This document shows positions 1-7,228 of a stretch of DNA of 19,703 nucleotides, piece after piece; positions within the stretch are counted from its first letter, which is position 1, and the number at the start of each line of letters is the position of its first letter. The stretch is taken from positions 1 through 19,703 of the forward strand of contig JABDBO010000013.1 in assembly GCA_013288575.1 (NCBI GenBank), given 5' to 3'. This DNA comes from Alphaproteobacteria bacterium (GTDB lineage Bacteria > Pseudomonadota > Alphaproteobacteria > Rickettsiales > 21-14-0-20-44-7). Below the pieces are notes generated by a model. That model worked only from the letters and a program-made list of their open reading frames with translations. It searched no databases and was not told the origin of the DNA. The translations under genes were made by a program, and so were the position numbers.

Positions 1-484
1 AACCTGCACGGTTGCAGTTTTGCCGGAAGCGGAAGAAGTTGATATCAAAATTCACGAAAAAGATCTGCGCATCGACGTTTACAGAAGCTCTGGCCCAGGT
101 GGGCAATCGGTAAACACTACAGATTCTGCTGTGCGGATTACGCATATTCCAACCGGCGTAGTGGTGGCGATTCAGGATGAAAAATCGCAAATTAAAAATA
201 AAGAGAAGGCTTTGAAAATTTTGCGTTCGCGTATTTATGAAGCTGAGCGCCAACGTAAAGAAGCTGAATATTCGGCGGCACGCAAAGACCAGGTTGGTAC
301 CGGAGACCGGTCTGAACGTATCCGCACTTACAACTTCCCGCAAAGCCGTGTGACCGATCACCGCATTAATCAGAGCACGCAAGATATCACCGGCTTCATG
401 GATGGTGGCAAACCGATGGAGCAGATGATTGAGGGTTTGATTTCTCATGATCAGGCAGAAAAACTCTTGGCCGCCGCAAGCTAA
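1..484 (+). CDS. prfA: Peptide chain release factor 1 (RF1), 3' part only
   Basis: RF1 reads UAA and UAG stop codons on the ribosome and triggers hydrolysis of peptidyl-tRNA. The reading frame is open from base 2 with no true start in the window (TCTVAVLPEAEEVD at the edge), so the N-terminal half, with the codon-recognition region, lies outside. What is visible is the class I release-factor catalytic domain: SGPGGQSVN with the universal GGQ tripeptide at nt 98-106, then the conserved stretches THIPTG, QDEKSQ and RTYNFPQ. The gene ends normally at TAA (482-484) with ...LLAAAS, so the 3' end is intact. In many bacteria prmC, the methylase for the GGQ glutamine, follows prfA; here the next gene is convergent and unrelated. 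RF2 (prfB) is the only close alternative; the VAVLPEAEEVD and THIPTG segments favour RF1. Confidence 0.95.
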   Translation, partial: TCTVAVLPEAEEVDIKIHEKDLRIDVYRSSGPGGQSVNTTDSAVRITHIPTGVVVAIQDEKSQIKNKEKALKILRSRIYEAERQRKEAEYSAARKDQVGTGDRSERIRTYNFPQSRVTDHRINQSTQDITGFMDGGKPMEQMIEGLISHDQAEKLLAAAS

Positions 485-503
485 AAATCCATTTCTATGG
501 TTG

Positions 504-588
504 ATTACTTGTAATTTTTCGTTCTCGAAACATTCATGTATGTTGTTATACACTTCAGTTTCTGCGAGCGAAAAATTACGACGTACTC
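504..588. repeat. Long imperfect palindrome between convergent genes (element A)
   Basis: The arms GTAATTTTTCG (511-521) and CGAAAAATTAC (569-579) are perfectly complementary. Pairing continues outward (TAC 506-508 with GTA 584-586) and inward (CTCG and AAAC against GTTT and CGAG), giving a stem of more than 20 bp with small bulges. The apex, about 538-555, reads TGTATGT-N6-ACACTT and closely resembles the apex of the palindrome at 15805-15930. It lies between prfA and a convergent gene, so it could act as a terminator in both directions. It may also belong to a dispersed palindromic repeat family. There is no clean GC stem followed by a T-run, so it is not a textbook intrinsic terminator. 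Confidence 0.6.
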
Positions 589-638
589 ATCTCATATAAA
601 TGAATTTTTCAATATCATGGTATGTAATGCGCCTAAAA

Positions 639-1133
639 TTAATTAGTCCAAAGTTTTGCAATTACTGCTTGAATAAATTTTTCTGTGGGCAGTTCCGGAT
701 CAACGCTTTTTAGAGCTTTTTTAATTCGTTCGGCAGTTTCAATTTGCTGCGTATGTTTTAACAACATTATTGCCGTATCAAGCATGGCAGAAGGTGTCAG
801 GTCACTTGGTTCAAAAATTGCATATTCGTCATTTAAATAAGCCTGTGCTGTTCCATAAGTTTCGCGCACATCGGGGATTTGCAGCGCTTCACAGAGGTTT
901 TTGGTAATATTTTCCTTAGTTGGCGCAATAAATAATATGTGTGAACAATGAATTTTGCGCAGCTCATCTTCGCTAAACCCTTGATCATAGCCCAGTTTTA
1001 CCAATTCTTCTCCAAGCTGAATTGTTTCAATTTCAAACATGCCGCCGGCTTCAGCAAGCACAGAAAGCGCGGCTTCTAGCAGTTCCGGCCCGGTTTCAGT
1101 ATCGCCATAAGAGATCGTAAGGAGGGTTGACAT
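639..1133 (-). CDS. Shortened isocitrate/isopropylmalate dehydrogenase-like protein
   Basis: 164 aa. The N-terminus resembles the NAD(P)-dependent isocitrate/isopropylmalate dehydrogenase family: a first beta strand ending in YGD (9-11), then TGPELLEAALSVL where the family has a GPE motif, then a GEELVKLGYDQGFSE segment like the family's GE...G...E stretch, and FIAPT. The C-terminus (about 103-163) resembles the end of the family: EYAIFEPSDLTPSAM, AIMLLKH, ETAERIKKAL and TEKFIQAVIAKL. The middle is largely missing: family members have about 330-480 residues, and the part with the catalytic Tyr/Lys, the metal-binding aspartates and most of the cofactor site is not seen. The frame is intact from ATG to stop. 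It is therefore either a decayed dehydrogenase kept as a short ORF or a new small protein on part of the fold. Catalysis is unlikely. It starts 49 nt from, and is divergent to, the asparaginase-like gene at 1183. The family assignment is my inference from motifs. Confidence 0.6.
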   Translation of the reverse strand: MSTLLTISYGDTETGPELLEAALSVLAEAGGMFEIETIQLGEELVKLGYDQGFSEDELRKIHCSHILFIAPTKENITKNLCEALQIPDVRETYGTAQAYLNDEYAIFEPSDLTPSAMLDTAIMLLKHTQQIETAERIKKALKSVDPELPTEKFIQAVIAKLWTN

Positions 1134-1182
1134 TATTAATGAATTTTAATATATTTTTATCAATTATAGATGTGAACTAAAA

Positions 1183-2616
1183 ATGAATGCAATACCAATA
1201 ATACGCAACCAAGATTTACATTTAATAGAGACCGGTGGCAATATTTCTGCCCATCCCGGTAGTATTGTCGTCAGAATATTGAGTGACGGCACAAGGCATG
1301 ATTATAACCCACTAGATAGTTTTCCTAGTCACGATAGGAGTTATTTAAGGCTCGCGCTAAATAGGATGGATCTATCAACAACTCCTTACTGGAGATTCAA
1401 GTTAGGCGCGTTACCACAATTAAAAGACAGTTATGATATATCACCGGATGATATCGACTTAATATCAAGCATGGTTATTGATTACACATTATCGTCTACA
1501 TCCGTTGGAAATGAAATAGATGTAATAGTGACTACCGGCCTTAGCTTTGGAATTAATCACGCCAAGGAAATAGAAAAGAAAGTATCAGCTTTTTTTGATA
1601 TATATCCGTATAGGCATAAAAAACCAAAAGTCGTTTTTATAGGAGGAATGGATTGTGCCGGTGTGTCAGGGTCACATAGTGAAGGAAATTTGCGCCATGC
1701 AATTGATTCTTTGCCTGGGCTCACAGCTGGATATCACATTCAATTCAATGGGAAATATATTCCGATTCGCTATGCGGCAAAAAATCTTATTGGGACCGAT
1801 GCGCAAGATTTTTCGACTTTTGAGTTAAGATGGTGGCCTCAAGCTGAGTTTGGCAATGATAAATCTGGGCTTCCTGAGCTTATAAATCAATTCGCAATAG
1901 CTAACAAACTTGATATTACGATGGTCGGGCCAAAGCCAGTTACGGCTTTTGGCGAGAATGCGTGTGAAGATGCGGCAGGTTATCGGCCTAGACCCGAAGA
2001 TTTATTGGGAAGGTCAAATAAATGGCAAAGATTTAGGAGTTCGCCAAGAGATGTTTTAAAACATGAAGATCAAACCAGAGCATGGGTGAGCATGATTTCA
2101 CAAGAAAATCAACAAGCATCGCGCAAGAGTAATTTGAGTTGTGAGGCTCGAACTATTGCCTGGATAAGTTCGTTCAGACCAAATAAATCTGAAAGCCTAG
2201 GGCATTGCGGAGTTATTTTACATTGCTTTGCAGATTTTCCTTTAAAAGGCACAACTTATGTTCGGGATAAGATAATTAGGCCTAGTCTTCCCGAAGAATC
2301 TGAATTTCAATTTTTAGCGAACAGCGCAGAAATGGCTTCACGTTACTTTGGTTTAGGAGTTGGCGAATGGAGCTATATTACAGCGGAAAGTGAAGCTGGG
2401 AGAATGCCCGTGCGCCATGTCTGGCAAAAAGAACTTGCAGAAGCAGAATATGCAACGTCAAATGCAGGCCGCGAAGGAAGTTTAGTTTTTAATCCGAAGC
2501 AGGCTGTAGAACTTTTAATTAGGCGCGGAATAGAGAAAAATGATGGTTTTTCTGGTTGCGTAGTTTCTGATGAATTATGCAAATCGAGGCAGAAAGTTAC
2601 AAGCCTAGGCTCTTAA
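1183..2616 (+). CDS. Asparaginase-fold protein with altered active site
   Basis: 477 aa. The first ~215 residues follow the type I/II L-asparaginase pattern. LIETGGNIS (14-22) stands where asparaginases have the ATGGTIA loop. VIVTTGLSFGINHAKEIE (115-131) matches the VVTHGTDT region. KPKVVFIGGMDCAGVSGSHS, then EGNLRHAI (147-174), matches KPVVLTGAMRP...SDGPxNLxDAI. YHIQFNGKYIPI and TDAQDFSTF follow in the right order. The nucleophile of the first loop is Asn20 here rather than Thr, and the GTDT Thr-Asp pair and AMRP Lys are not recognisable, so asparagine hydrolysis is not expected. Residues ~220-477 are less clear; a segment near 430-450 (GREGSLVFNPKQAVELLI) faintly recalls the end of asparaginase. 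No signal peptide or membrane segment is seen. AGG, AGA and ATA codons are frequent to the eye, possibly a sign of transfer. No strong Shine-Dalgarno precedes the ATG. The 3' end overlaps convergent ubiD by 20 nt. Confidence 0.55.
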   Translation: MNAIPIIRNQDLHLIETGGNISAHPGSIVVRILSDGTRHDYNPLDSFPSHDRSYLRLALNRMDLSTTPYWRFKLGALPQLKDSYDISPDDIDLISSMVIDYTLSSTSVGNEIDVIVTTGLSFGINHAKEIEKKVSAFFDIYPYRHKKPKVVFIGGMDCAGVSGSHSEGNLRHAIDSLPGLTAGYHIQFNGKYIPIRYAAKNLIGTDAQDFSTFELRWWPQAEFGNDKSGLPELINQFAIANKLDITMVGPKPVTAFGENACEDAAGYRPRPEDLLGRSNKWQRFRSSPRDVLKHEDQTRAWVSMISQENQQASRKSNLSCEARTIAWISSFRPNKSESLGHCGVILHCFADFPLKGTTYVRDKIIRPSLPEESEFQFLANSAEMASRYFGLGVGEWSYITAESEAGRMPVRHVWQKELAEAEYATSNAGREGSLVFNPKQAVELLIRRGIEKNDGFSGCVVSDELCKSRQKVTSLGS

Positions 2617-4069
2617 GCAGCTCATCAACCTTCTTCTCCACCTTTTCATCCATCTTAATTAACGTTCCCCATTCGCGGGAAGTTTCACCATCAATTTTAT
2701 TAGTTGCATCCAGCCCCATTTTGCCGCCGAGGCCGCTCACAGGTGAGGCGAAATCCAGATAATCAATCGGTGTGTTTTCAACCAGCATGGTATCACGCAC
2801 AGGGTCCATACGCGTTGATATAGCCCAGATCACATCTTTCCAATCACGGATATTAATATCATCATCAACCACGATCACGAATTTGGTATAAATGAATTGG
2901 CGCAAGAAACTCCAAATCCCCATCATCACGCGGCGCGCCTGGCCTGCATATTGTTTTTTGATGGAAACCACAGCAACGCGATATGAACAACCTTCTGGTG
3001 GCAGCCAAAAATCAACGATTTCTGGGAATTGCTGTTTTAATAATGGCACGAACAATTCATTGAGGGCCTCGCCCAGAACGCTACATTCATCTGGTGGGCG
3101 GCCAGTGTAAGTTGAATGATAAATTGGGTTTTTGCGCATAGTAATTGCGCTAATTGTGAAAACCGGGAATTGTTCAACCGAGTTATAATAACCCGTGTGG
3201 TCGCCATATGGTCCCTCATTGCGGTAATCATCAAAACTTACATGGCCCTCTAAAACAATTTCGGCATTGGCGGGAACTTCGAGATCAATGGTTTTGCATT
3301 TAACAAGCTCAGTGTTTTGCCCACGCAATAATCCCGCAAAAGCATATTCGCTCATAGTGTCAGGAATAGGAGTGACAGCTGCTAAAATCATTGCTGGGTC
3401 AGCGCCGATTATGGCAGCGCAAGGGAAAGGTTCAGGCTTTTTCCAGCCACGATGATGAGCTGCACCGCCGCGATGTTTTAGCCAGCGCATCAATGTCTGG
3501 TTTTTATTCAAGACCTGCATGCGGTAAATGTCAAGATTATAATCATCAGTTTTTTCTGATCCTGTGCCTTTAGTCACAACCAGTGGCCAAGTGATGAGCG
3601 GTGCCGGTTCATTCGGCCAGCAGATTTGAATGGGGAGTTTGGCGAGGTCAATATCATCACCAGTCAAAACAACTTCTTGGCATGGCGCTTTTTTAACCGA
3701 CTTCGGGCGCATTTTCATGGCTTGCCTAACTATTGGCAACATTTCCCAGGCTTCTCTTAAACCTTCCGGTGGTTCGGGAGATTTCAAAAACGCCAGCAAT
3801 TCGCCGAGTTCTTTTAATTCTTCTGGCTTTCTTCCCAAACCCATCGCTACACGGTTCACCGTGCCGAAGAGATTTAGTAGAACGGGAATTTTTGAAACCG
3901 TGCCATTATTCACGGGCTTTTCAATTAATACTGCAGGTCCGCCACTTTCTACCATACGGCGGCCGATTTCGGTCATTTCCAAATTGGTTGAGACCGGTTC
4001 TTTGATGCGAACCAACTCGCCGTGTTTTTCCAGATGGGCAACAAAGTCCTGTAAATTATCAAACGACAT
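2597..4069 (-). CDS. ubiD: UbiD-family decarboxylase (3-polyprenyl-4-hydroxybenzoate carboxy-lyase)
   Basis: 490 aa, the usual length. UbiD uses prenylated FMN, made by UbiX, to decarboxylate polyprenyl-4-hydroxybenzoate in ubiquinone synthesis. The start MSFDNLQDFVAHLEKHGELV is typical. The metal and prFMN site is present: Asn178 in DDYNLDIYRMQV with Arg183, His199 in LKHRGGAAHH, and Glu241 in DTMSEYAFAGLLRG. PANAEIVLEGHV (266-277) and NEGPYGDHTGYY (284-295) are the characteristic UbiD motifs with conserved acidic residues. No ubiX or other ubi gene is in the window, so it appears to be transcribed alone. The 11-bp tandem repeat at 4086-4107 lies just upstream of the start. The last 20 nt overlap the convergent gene ending at 2616. 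A related decarboxylase with another substrate is possible, but the close match to the UbiQ-type pattern makes UbiD likely. Confidence 0.93.
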   Translation of the reverse strand: MSFDNLQDFVAHLEKHGELVRIKEPVSTNLEMTEIGRRMVESGGPAVLIEKPVNNGTVSKIPVLLNLFGTVNRVAMGLGRKPEELKELGELLAFLKSPEPPEGLREAWEMLPIVRQAMKMRPKSVKKAPCQEVVLTGDDIDLAKLPIQICWPNEPAPLITWPLVVTKGTGSEKTDDYNLDIYRMQVLNKNQTLMRWLKHRGGAAHHRGWKKPEPFPCAAIIGADPAMILAAVTPIPDTMSEYAFAGLLRGQNTELVKCKTIDLEVPANAEIVLEGHVSFDDYRNEGPYGDHTGYYNSVEQFPVFTISAITMRKNPIYHSTYTGRPPDECSVLGEALNELFVPLLKQQFPEIVDFWLPPEGCSYRVAVVSIKKQYAGQARRVMMGIWSFLRQFIYTKFVIVVDDDINIRDWKDVIWAISTRMDPVRDTMLVENTPIDYLDFASPVSGLGGKMGLDATNKIDGETSREWGTLIKMDEKVEKKVDELLKSLGL

Positions 4070-4085
4070 AAAAAATCCGTAAGGC

Positions 4086-4107
4086 GGTCACAAAATGGTC
4101 ACAAAAT
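4086..4107. repeat. Perfect tandem 11-bp repeat upstream of ubiD
   Basis: GGTCACAAAAT occurs twice without a gap (4086-4096 and 4097-4107), beginning 17 nt upstream of the ubiD start codon and about 90 nt upstream of the plus-strand small ORF at 4196. It lies in the only non-coding stretch between these divergent genes, where the promoters of both should be. It could be a pair of adjacent operator half-sites, or a chance slippage duplication. Confidence 0.5.
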
Positions 4108-4195
4108 TAGGTTATATATAAAGAATAAAGCAATGGCTTAAGTTATGCAATTGGTATAGTTCATGGGCATATTGGATGGAATTTTGAAGGAAAGC

Positions 4196-4330
4196 ATGTC
4201 TAGGATAAATCTAGAAATGGACGCTAACCGCTCCGATATAAAACTGGCCAATACTAAAGGTTTGGAGGTTTTTGCTAGAGAATTAATGATGCATCTGGCT
4301 GAAATGAGCCAAAAAGGTAGGGGTGCATGA
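4196..4330 (+). CDS. Small hypothetical protein, first gene of a two-gene unit
   Basis: 44 aa from ATG 4196 (MSRINLEMDANRSDIKLANT... ending QKGRGA); 55 aa if ATG 4163 is used. I chose 4196 because AAGGA (4187-4191) sits just in front of it, while 4163 has no Shine-Dalgarno. A TATAGT hexamer at 4155-4160 could be a -10 box, which would put transcription start after 4163. Its TGA overlaps the ATG of the next gene in an ATGA arrangement (4327-4330), the mark of translational coupling, and this is the main reason to believe it. The protein is charged, without membrane segment, signal peptide or recognisable motif. Function unknown. Confidence 0.5.
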   Translation: MSRINLEMDANRSDIKLANTKGLEVFARELMMHLAEMSQKGRGA

Positions 4331-4563
4331 TCGGCAGTTTTGTTAGTCTATTATTGAAAAGAAGCAAAGCGCCAGAATGGTTTTATCTGGATAAGAAAAA
4401 TCAGATCCCAACCACTGAAATCGTCGATAAGATAAAAATTGAAATTTACAACGAAGCTTTCAATCGCGGTTATAGTTTGGAGCTTTGGAATGACGTGTTC
4501 ATCACCAAAATGTCGCAGCTTTATTATCGGTTTTTGAATCAGCTTTATGTAATGAAAAGCTAG
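4327..4563 (+). CDS. Hypothetical protein, 78 aa
   Basis: 78 aa, beginning MIGSFVSLLLKRSKAPEWFYLDKK and rich in aromatic and basic residues (FNRGYSLELWNDVF, MSQLYYRFLNQLY). The first ten residues are hydrophobic but too short for a clear membrane helix. The middle, PTTEIVDKIKIEIYNEAFNRGY, is probably helical. It overlaps the preceding small ORF by 4 nt (ATGA), so the two are very likely one transcript and may act together. Its TAG (4561-4563) shares the palindrome CTAG with the stop of the convergent lipoprotein gene. I do not recognise the family. Confidence 0.6.
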   Translation: MIGSFVSLLLKRSKAPEWFYLDKKNQIPTTEIVDKIKIEIYNEAFNRGYSLELWNDVFITKMSQLYYRFLNQLYVMKS

Positions 4564-4793
4564 TTACCCAAATTGATTTGATGTTTGTTGGTAACTGCAC
4601 CAGTAACTGCACCGACACCACCACCGACAAGTGCGCCAGTAATTGGATTCGCGCCGATTACTGCGGCACCTACTGCGCCGACGCCAGCACCAATTCCGCC
4701 GCCAGAAAGTGCGCGTTCACCCTTGGTTGAGCCACAGGCGGTAAGCATGCTGGCTGTTAAAAGTAATACGGAAGCCTGGTTGATAATTTTCAT
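4560..4793 (-). CDS. Small glycine-zipper lipoprotein
   Basis: 77 aa. The start at 4793 is chosen because GAGAGGG lies a few bases upstream and because MKIINQASVLLLTASMLTAC is then a proper type II signal peptide: Lys2, a hydrophobic core, and the lipobox LTAC with Cys20 as the lipidated residue. A longer frame from 4835 would bury this signal. The mature part is about 57 aa and is dominated by a glycine-zipper pattern (GGGIGAGVGAVGAAVIGA, then GALVGGGVGAVTGAV), forming two short Gly/Ala-rich membrane-associating helices around an ANPITG turn. Such proteins are common in proteobacterial outer membranes or envelope layers and are often of unknown role. It is probably monocistronic. Confidence 0.8.
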   Translation of the reverse strand: MKIINQASVLLLTASMLTACGSTKGERALSGGGIGAGVGAVGAAVIGANPITGALVGGGVGAVTGAVTNKHQINLGN

Positions 4794-4892
4794 ATACCCT
4801 CTCTTGAATAAGAATTGAGTATGTATGATCGTCAAATGCTGGTTAAAAAGCGATGTTTATGGAGGGGCGAAGGTCTAAAAAAATTATAAAGG

Positions 4893-5360
4893 CTATTTGC
4901 GGCTTGGCCAGAAAAGCGGGATGATGCAATAGAATAATATTAACGAACCCGCCCATATCCAGGTTAGTTCGGCGGATTGTTGGCTGATGTTGGCAAGGTT
5001 GGGGTGGATGATGATTTTGCCCTCAGTTTGGTTGACGGTGGAAATGTTTAAAAGCATGTGGAACATATATTCGGTAAAGCCTGTCATGAGGAAATATAAT
5101 AGTAAGGTGATAATTCCGGGAACGCCAATATCTCTGTAACGTTTGATGAGAAGAGCAAATATGATCCAGTAGCTAAGTAATGCTGGCAGGTAAAATGTAA
5201 AATTGTGTTCGTTGATATGCAGGTGAAAATAGGCGAATGAGTGGACGGCGAACTTGAACACCGCAAGGATTATGAATTGCAAGATACCGGCGCCGATGAA
5301 GGTGAGGCGGTCTATTTTTCCGGCAGGGGATAATAACAACCCTAGCATATTAGACTGCAT
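4893..5360 (-). CDS. DUF805-family inner-membrane protein
   Basis: About 155 aa with four predicted membrane segments: LTFIGAGILQFIILAVF, FYLPALLSYWIIFALLI, a third over GIITLLLYFLMTGF, and WAGSLILFYCIIPLF at the C-terminus. The opening LLSPAGKIDRLTF matches the family's FSFxGRIxRxxFW pattern, and KRYRDIG matches its KRxHDxG motif after the second helix. Start choice is uncertain: ATG 5360 (MQSNMLGLL) overlaps the end of ilvB by 11 nt, and ATG 5348 (MLGLLLSP) starts just after the ilvB TAA. Neither has a strong Shine-Dalgarno, so translational coupling to ilvB is likely. The family's biochemical role is unknown. The loop between helices 3 and 4 is unusually long. Confidence 0.75.
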   Translation of the reverse strand: MQSNMLGLLLSPAGKIDRLTFIGAGILQFIILAVFKFAVHSFAYFHLHINEHNFTFYLPALLSYWIIFALLIKRYRDIGVPGIITLLLYFLMTGFTEYMFHMLLNISTVNQTEGKIIIHPNLANISQQSAELTWIWAGSLILFYCIIPLFWPSRK

Positions 5361-7107
5361 TGCGCGCTTCTTCAGAATCCAAATCAGGCGAGTCATCTTC
5401 AGGTGAAAGCAAAACTTCATTGTGCCCAGCACCAGCCGGAATCATCGGATAAACATTTTCTTTGTCATCAACCAGAACCTCGCAAACAACCGGGCCATCA
5501 TGATCGATCATTTCTTCGATGGCATTATCAAGTTCTTTTACAGTTTTAATCCGCATGCCTTTGATACCAAAGCTTTCGGCCAAATCGACAAAATCTGGTA
5601 ATGCATCCATGTAGCTTTCACTATAGCGATTGCCGTGGAACATTTGCTGCCATTGGCGAACCATGCCCATATAGCGATTATTTAAGATGAAAACTTTTAC
5701 CGGCAGGCGGTATTGCTTAATGGTCGAAAGCTCTTGAATACACATCATGATGCTCGCTTCGCCAGTTACGCAAACGGTAAGTGCATTAGGGTGCGCAACC
5801 GCAACGCCGAGCGCTGATGGTAAGCCATAGCCCATAGTGCCCAAACCGCCGGAGGTCATCCAATGGTGAGGTTTGCTAAACTTGATATGCTGGGCAGCCC
5901 ACATCTGATGCTGGCCAACATCGGTGGTGACGAAGAATGGTTTTTTCTGCTTGTTCGCAAGCGCATCGAGCCGTTGCAAAGCATATTGAGGCTTAATGAC
6001 TTTCTCGCCTTGATTGAAGCGGAATGATTTTTTGCTACGCCATTTTGCAATCTGCTCCCACCATTTGGTGAGGTCAGGTTTTTTAACTTTCTGCGCATTC
6101 CATTCATCAATAATCTGCTGAATAACTAGTCCTACATCGCCAACAATGCCGATATCAACTTTGACCGCTTTGTTGATTGAAGATTTATCAATATCAACAT
6201 GGATTTTTTTCGAGTTTGGCGAAAATTTAGAAATAACTCCGGTGATGCGGTCATCAAAGCGAGCGCCAAGGTTTAGCATCACATCGCAATCATGCATGCA
6301 CATATTAGCTTCTAAGCTTCCGTGCATGCCGAGCATGCCAAGAAATTCTGGTTCATTAGCAGGGTACGCGCCTAAACCCATCAGTGTATTAGTAATTGGG
6401 AAGCCGGTAAGCTTCACAAGTTTATGCAATTTTTTACAAGCCTCTTCACCGCTATTGATCAACCCGCCGCCAGCATAAATAACTGGCTTCTTTGCTTTGG
6501 CGAGAAGTTTTACAGCTTCTTTAATAGCTTTAGCATCACCTTTAGTTGGGATTTTGTATGATTTTCGTGCCTCAAATTTTGTTTCAACATACTCAATTTG
6601 TGAATTCAAAATATCTTTTGGCAAATCAACCACAACCGGGCCAGGGCGGCCGGTGCGGGCAATATGAATGGCTTCATGCATAATACGCGCAAGGTCTTCG
6701 CCTTTTTTCACAAGGTAATTATGCTTAGTGCACGCACGGGTGATGCCGACAGTATCTGCCTCCTGGAATGCATCATAGCCAATGAGGTGAGTGGCAACCT
6801 GACCGGTCAAACAAATAACCGGAATTGAATCCAACAAAGCATCGGCCAAACCAGTAACTGTATTAGTTGCGCCTGGGCCGGATGTTACCAACACCGCGCC
6901 GATTTTGCCTGTGGAACGCGCATAACCTTCCGCCGCGTGAATTGCACCTTGCTCATGGCGCACCAAAATATGGCGCAAGCGATTTTGCTTGAACAGCGCA
7001 TCATAAATTGGCAGCACGGCGCCGCCCGGATAGCCGAATATGGTGTCGATACCTGCATCTAACAGGCATTTAATAACGATTTCTGAACCAGTGAGTGTTT
7101 TTGTCAT
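5350..7107 (-). CDS. ilvB: Acetolactate synthase large (catalytic) subunit
   Basis: 585 aa, the normal length. It condenses two pyruvates, or pyruvate and 2-ketobutyrate, in the first common step of valine, leucine and isoleucine synthesis, using ThDP, Mg2+ and FAD. The start at 7107 (MTKTLTGSEIVIKCLLDAG) is set by AAGGA at 7114-7118, six bases upstream; the frame stays open further upstream but that part is not protein-like. Seen: FGYPGGAVLPIYDAL, catalytic Glu52 in RHEQGAIHAAEGYAR, TSGPGATNTVTGLADA, and the ThDP motif GEAS (449-452) with ILNN (474-477) and MGMVRQWQ. The Glu in GEAS instead of the usual GDG/GDA Asp is, as I recall, normal in alphaproteobacteria. The usual partners ilvN and ilvC do not follow; a DUF805 gene overlaps the 3' end instead. 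Confidence 0.95.
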   Translation of the reverse strand: MTKTLTGSEIVIKCLLDAGIDTIFGYPGGAVLPIYDALFKQNRLRHILVRHEQGAIHAAEGYARSTGKIGAVLVTSGPGATNTVTGLADALLDSIPVICLTGQVATHLIGYDAFQEADTVGITRACTKHNYLVKKGEDLARIMHEAIHIARTGRPGPVVVDLPKDILNSQIEYVETKFEARKSYKIPTKGDAKAIKEAVKLLAKAKKPVIYAGGGLINSGEEACKKLHKLVKLTGFPITNTLMGLGAYPANEPEFLGMLGMHGSLEANMCMHDCDVMLNLGARFDDRITGVISKFSPNSKKIHVDIDKSSINKAVKVDIGIVGDVGLVIQQIIDEWNAQKVKKPDLTKWWEQIAKWRSKKSFRFNQGEKVIKPQYALQRLDALANKQKKPFFVTTDVGQHQMWAAQHIKFSKPHHWMTSGGLGTMGYGLPSALGVAVAHPNALTVCVTGEASIMMCIQELSTIKQYRLPVKVFILNNRYMGMVRQWQQMFHGNRYSESYMDALPDFVDLAESFGIKGMRIKTVKELDNAIEEMIDHDGPVVCEVLVDDKENVYPMIPAGAGHNEVLLSPEDDSPDLDSEEARNAV

Positions 7108-7228
7108 ATATGTTCCTTGGGGCTTGGAATATAAAGCGGTATTTTGCGTATTACAAGTTCGATTACATACTTGATTTAAAGGTAAATTTGCGGTTATTGG
7201 TAATAAAAATAATGGTTTAAAAGAATTT

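Noticed and set aside
2892..4082. Several plus-strand ORFs opposite ubiD (up to 150 aa)
   Set aside because: Shadows of the ubiD coding frame; the products are low in recognisable motifs and ubiD is unambiguous.
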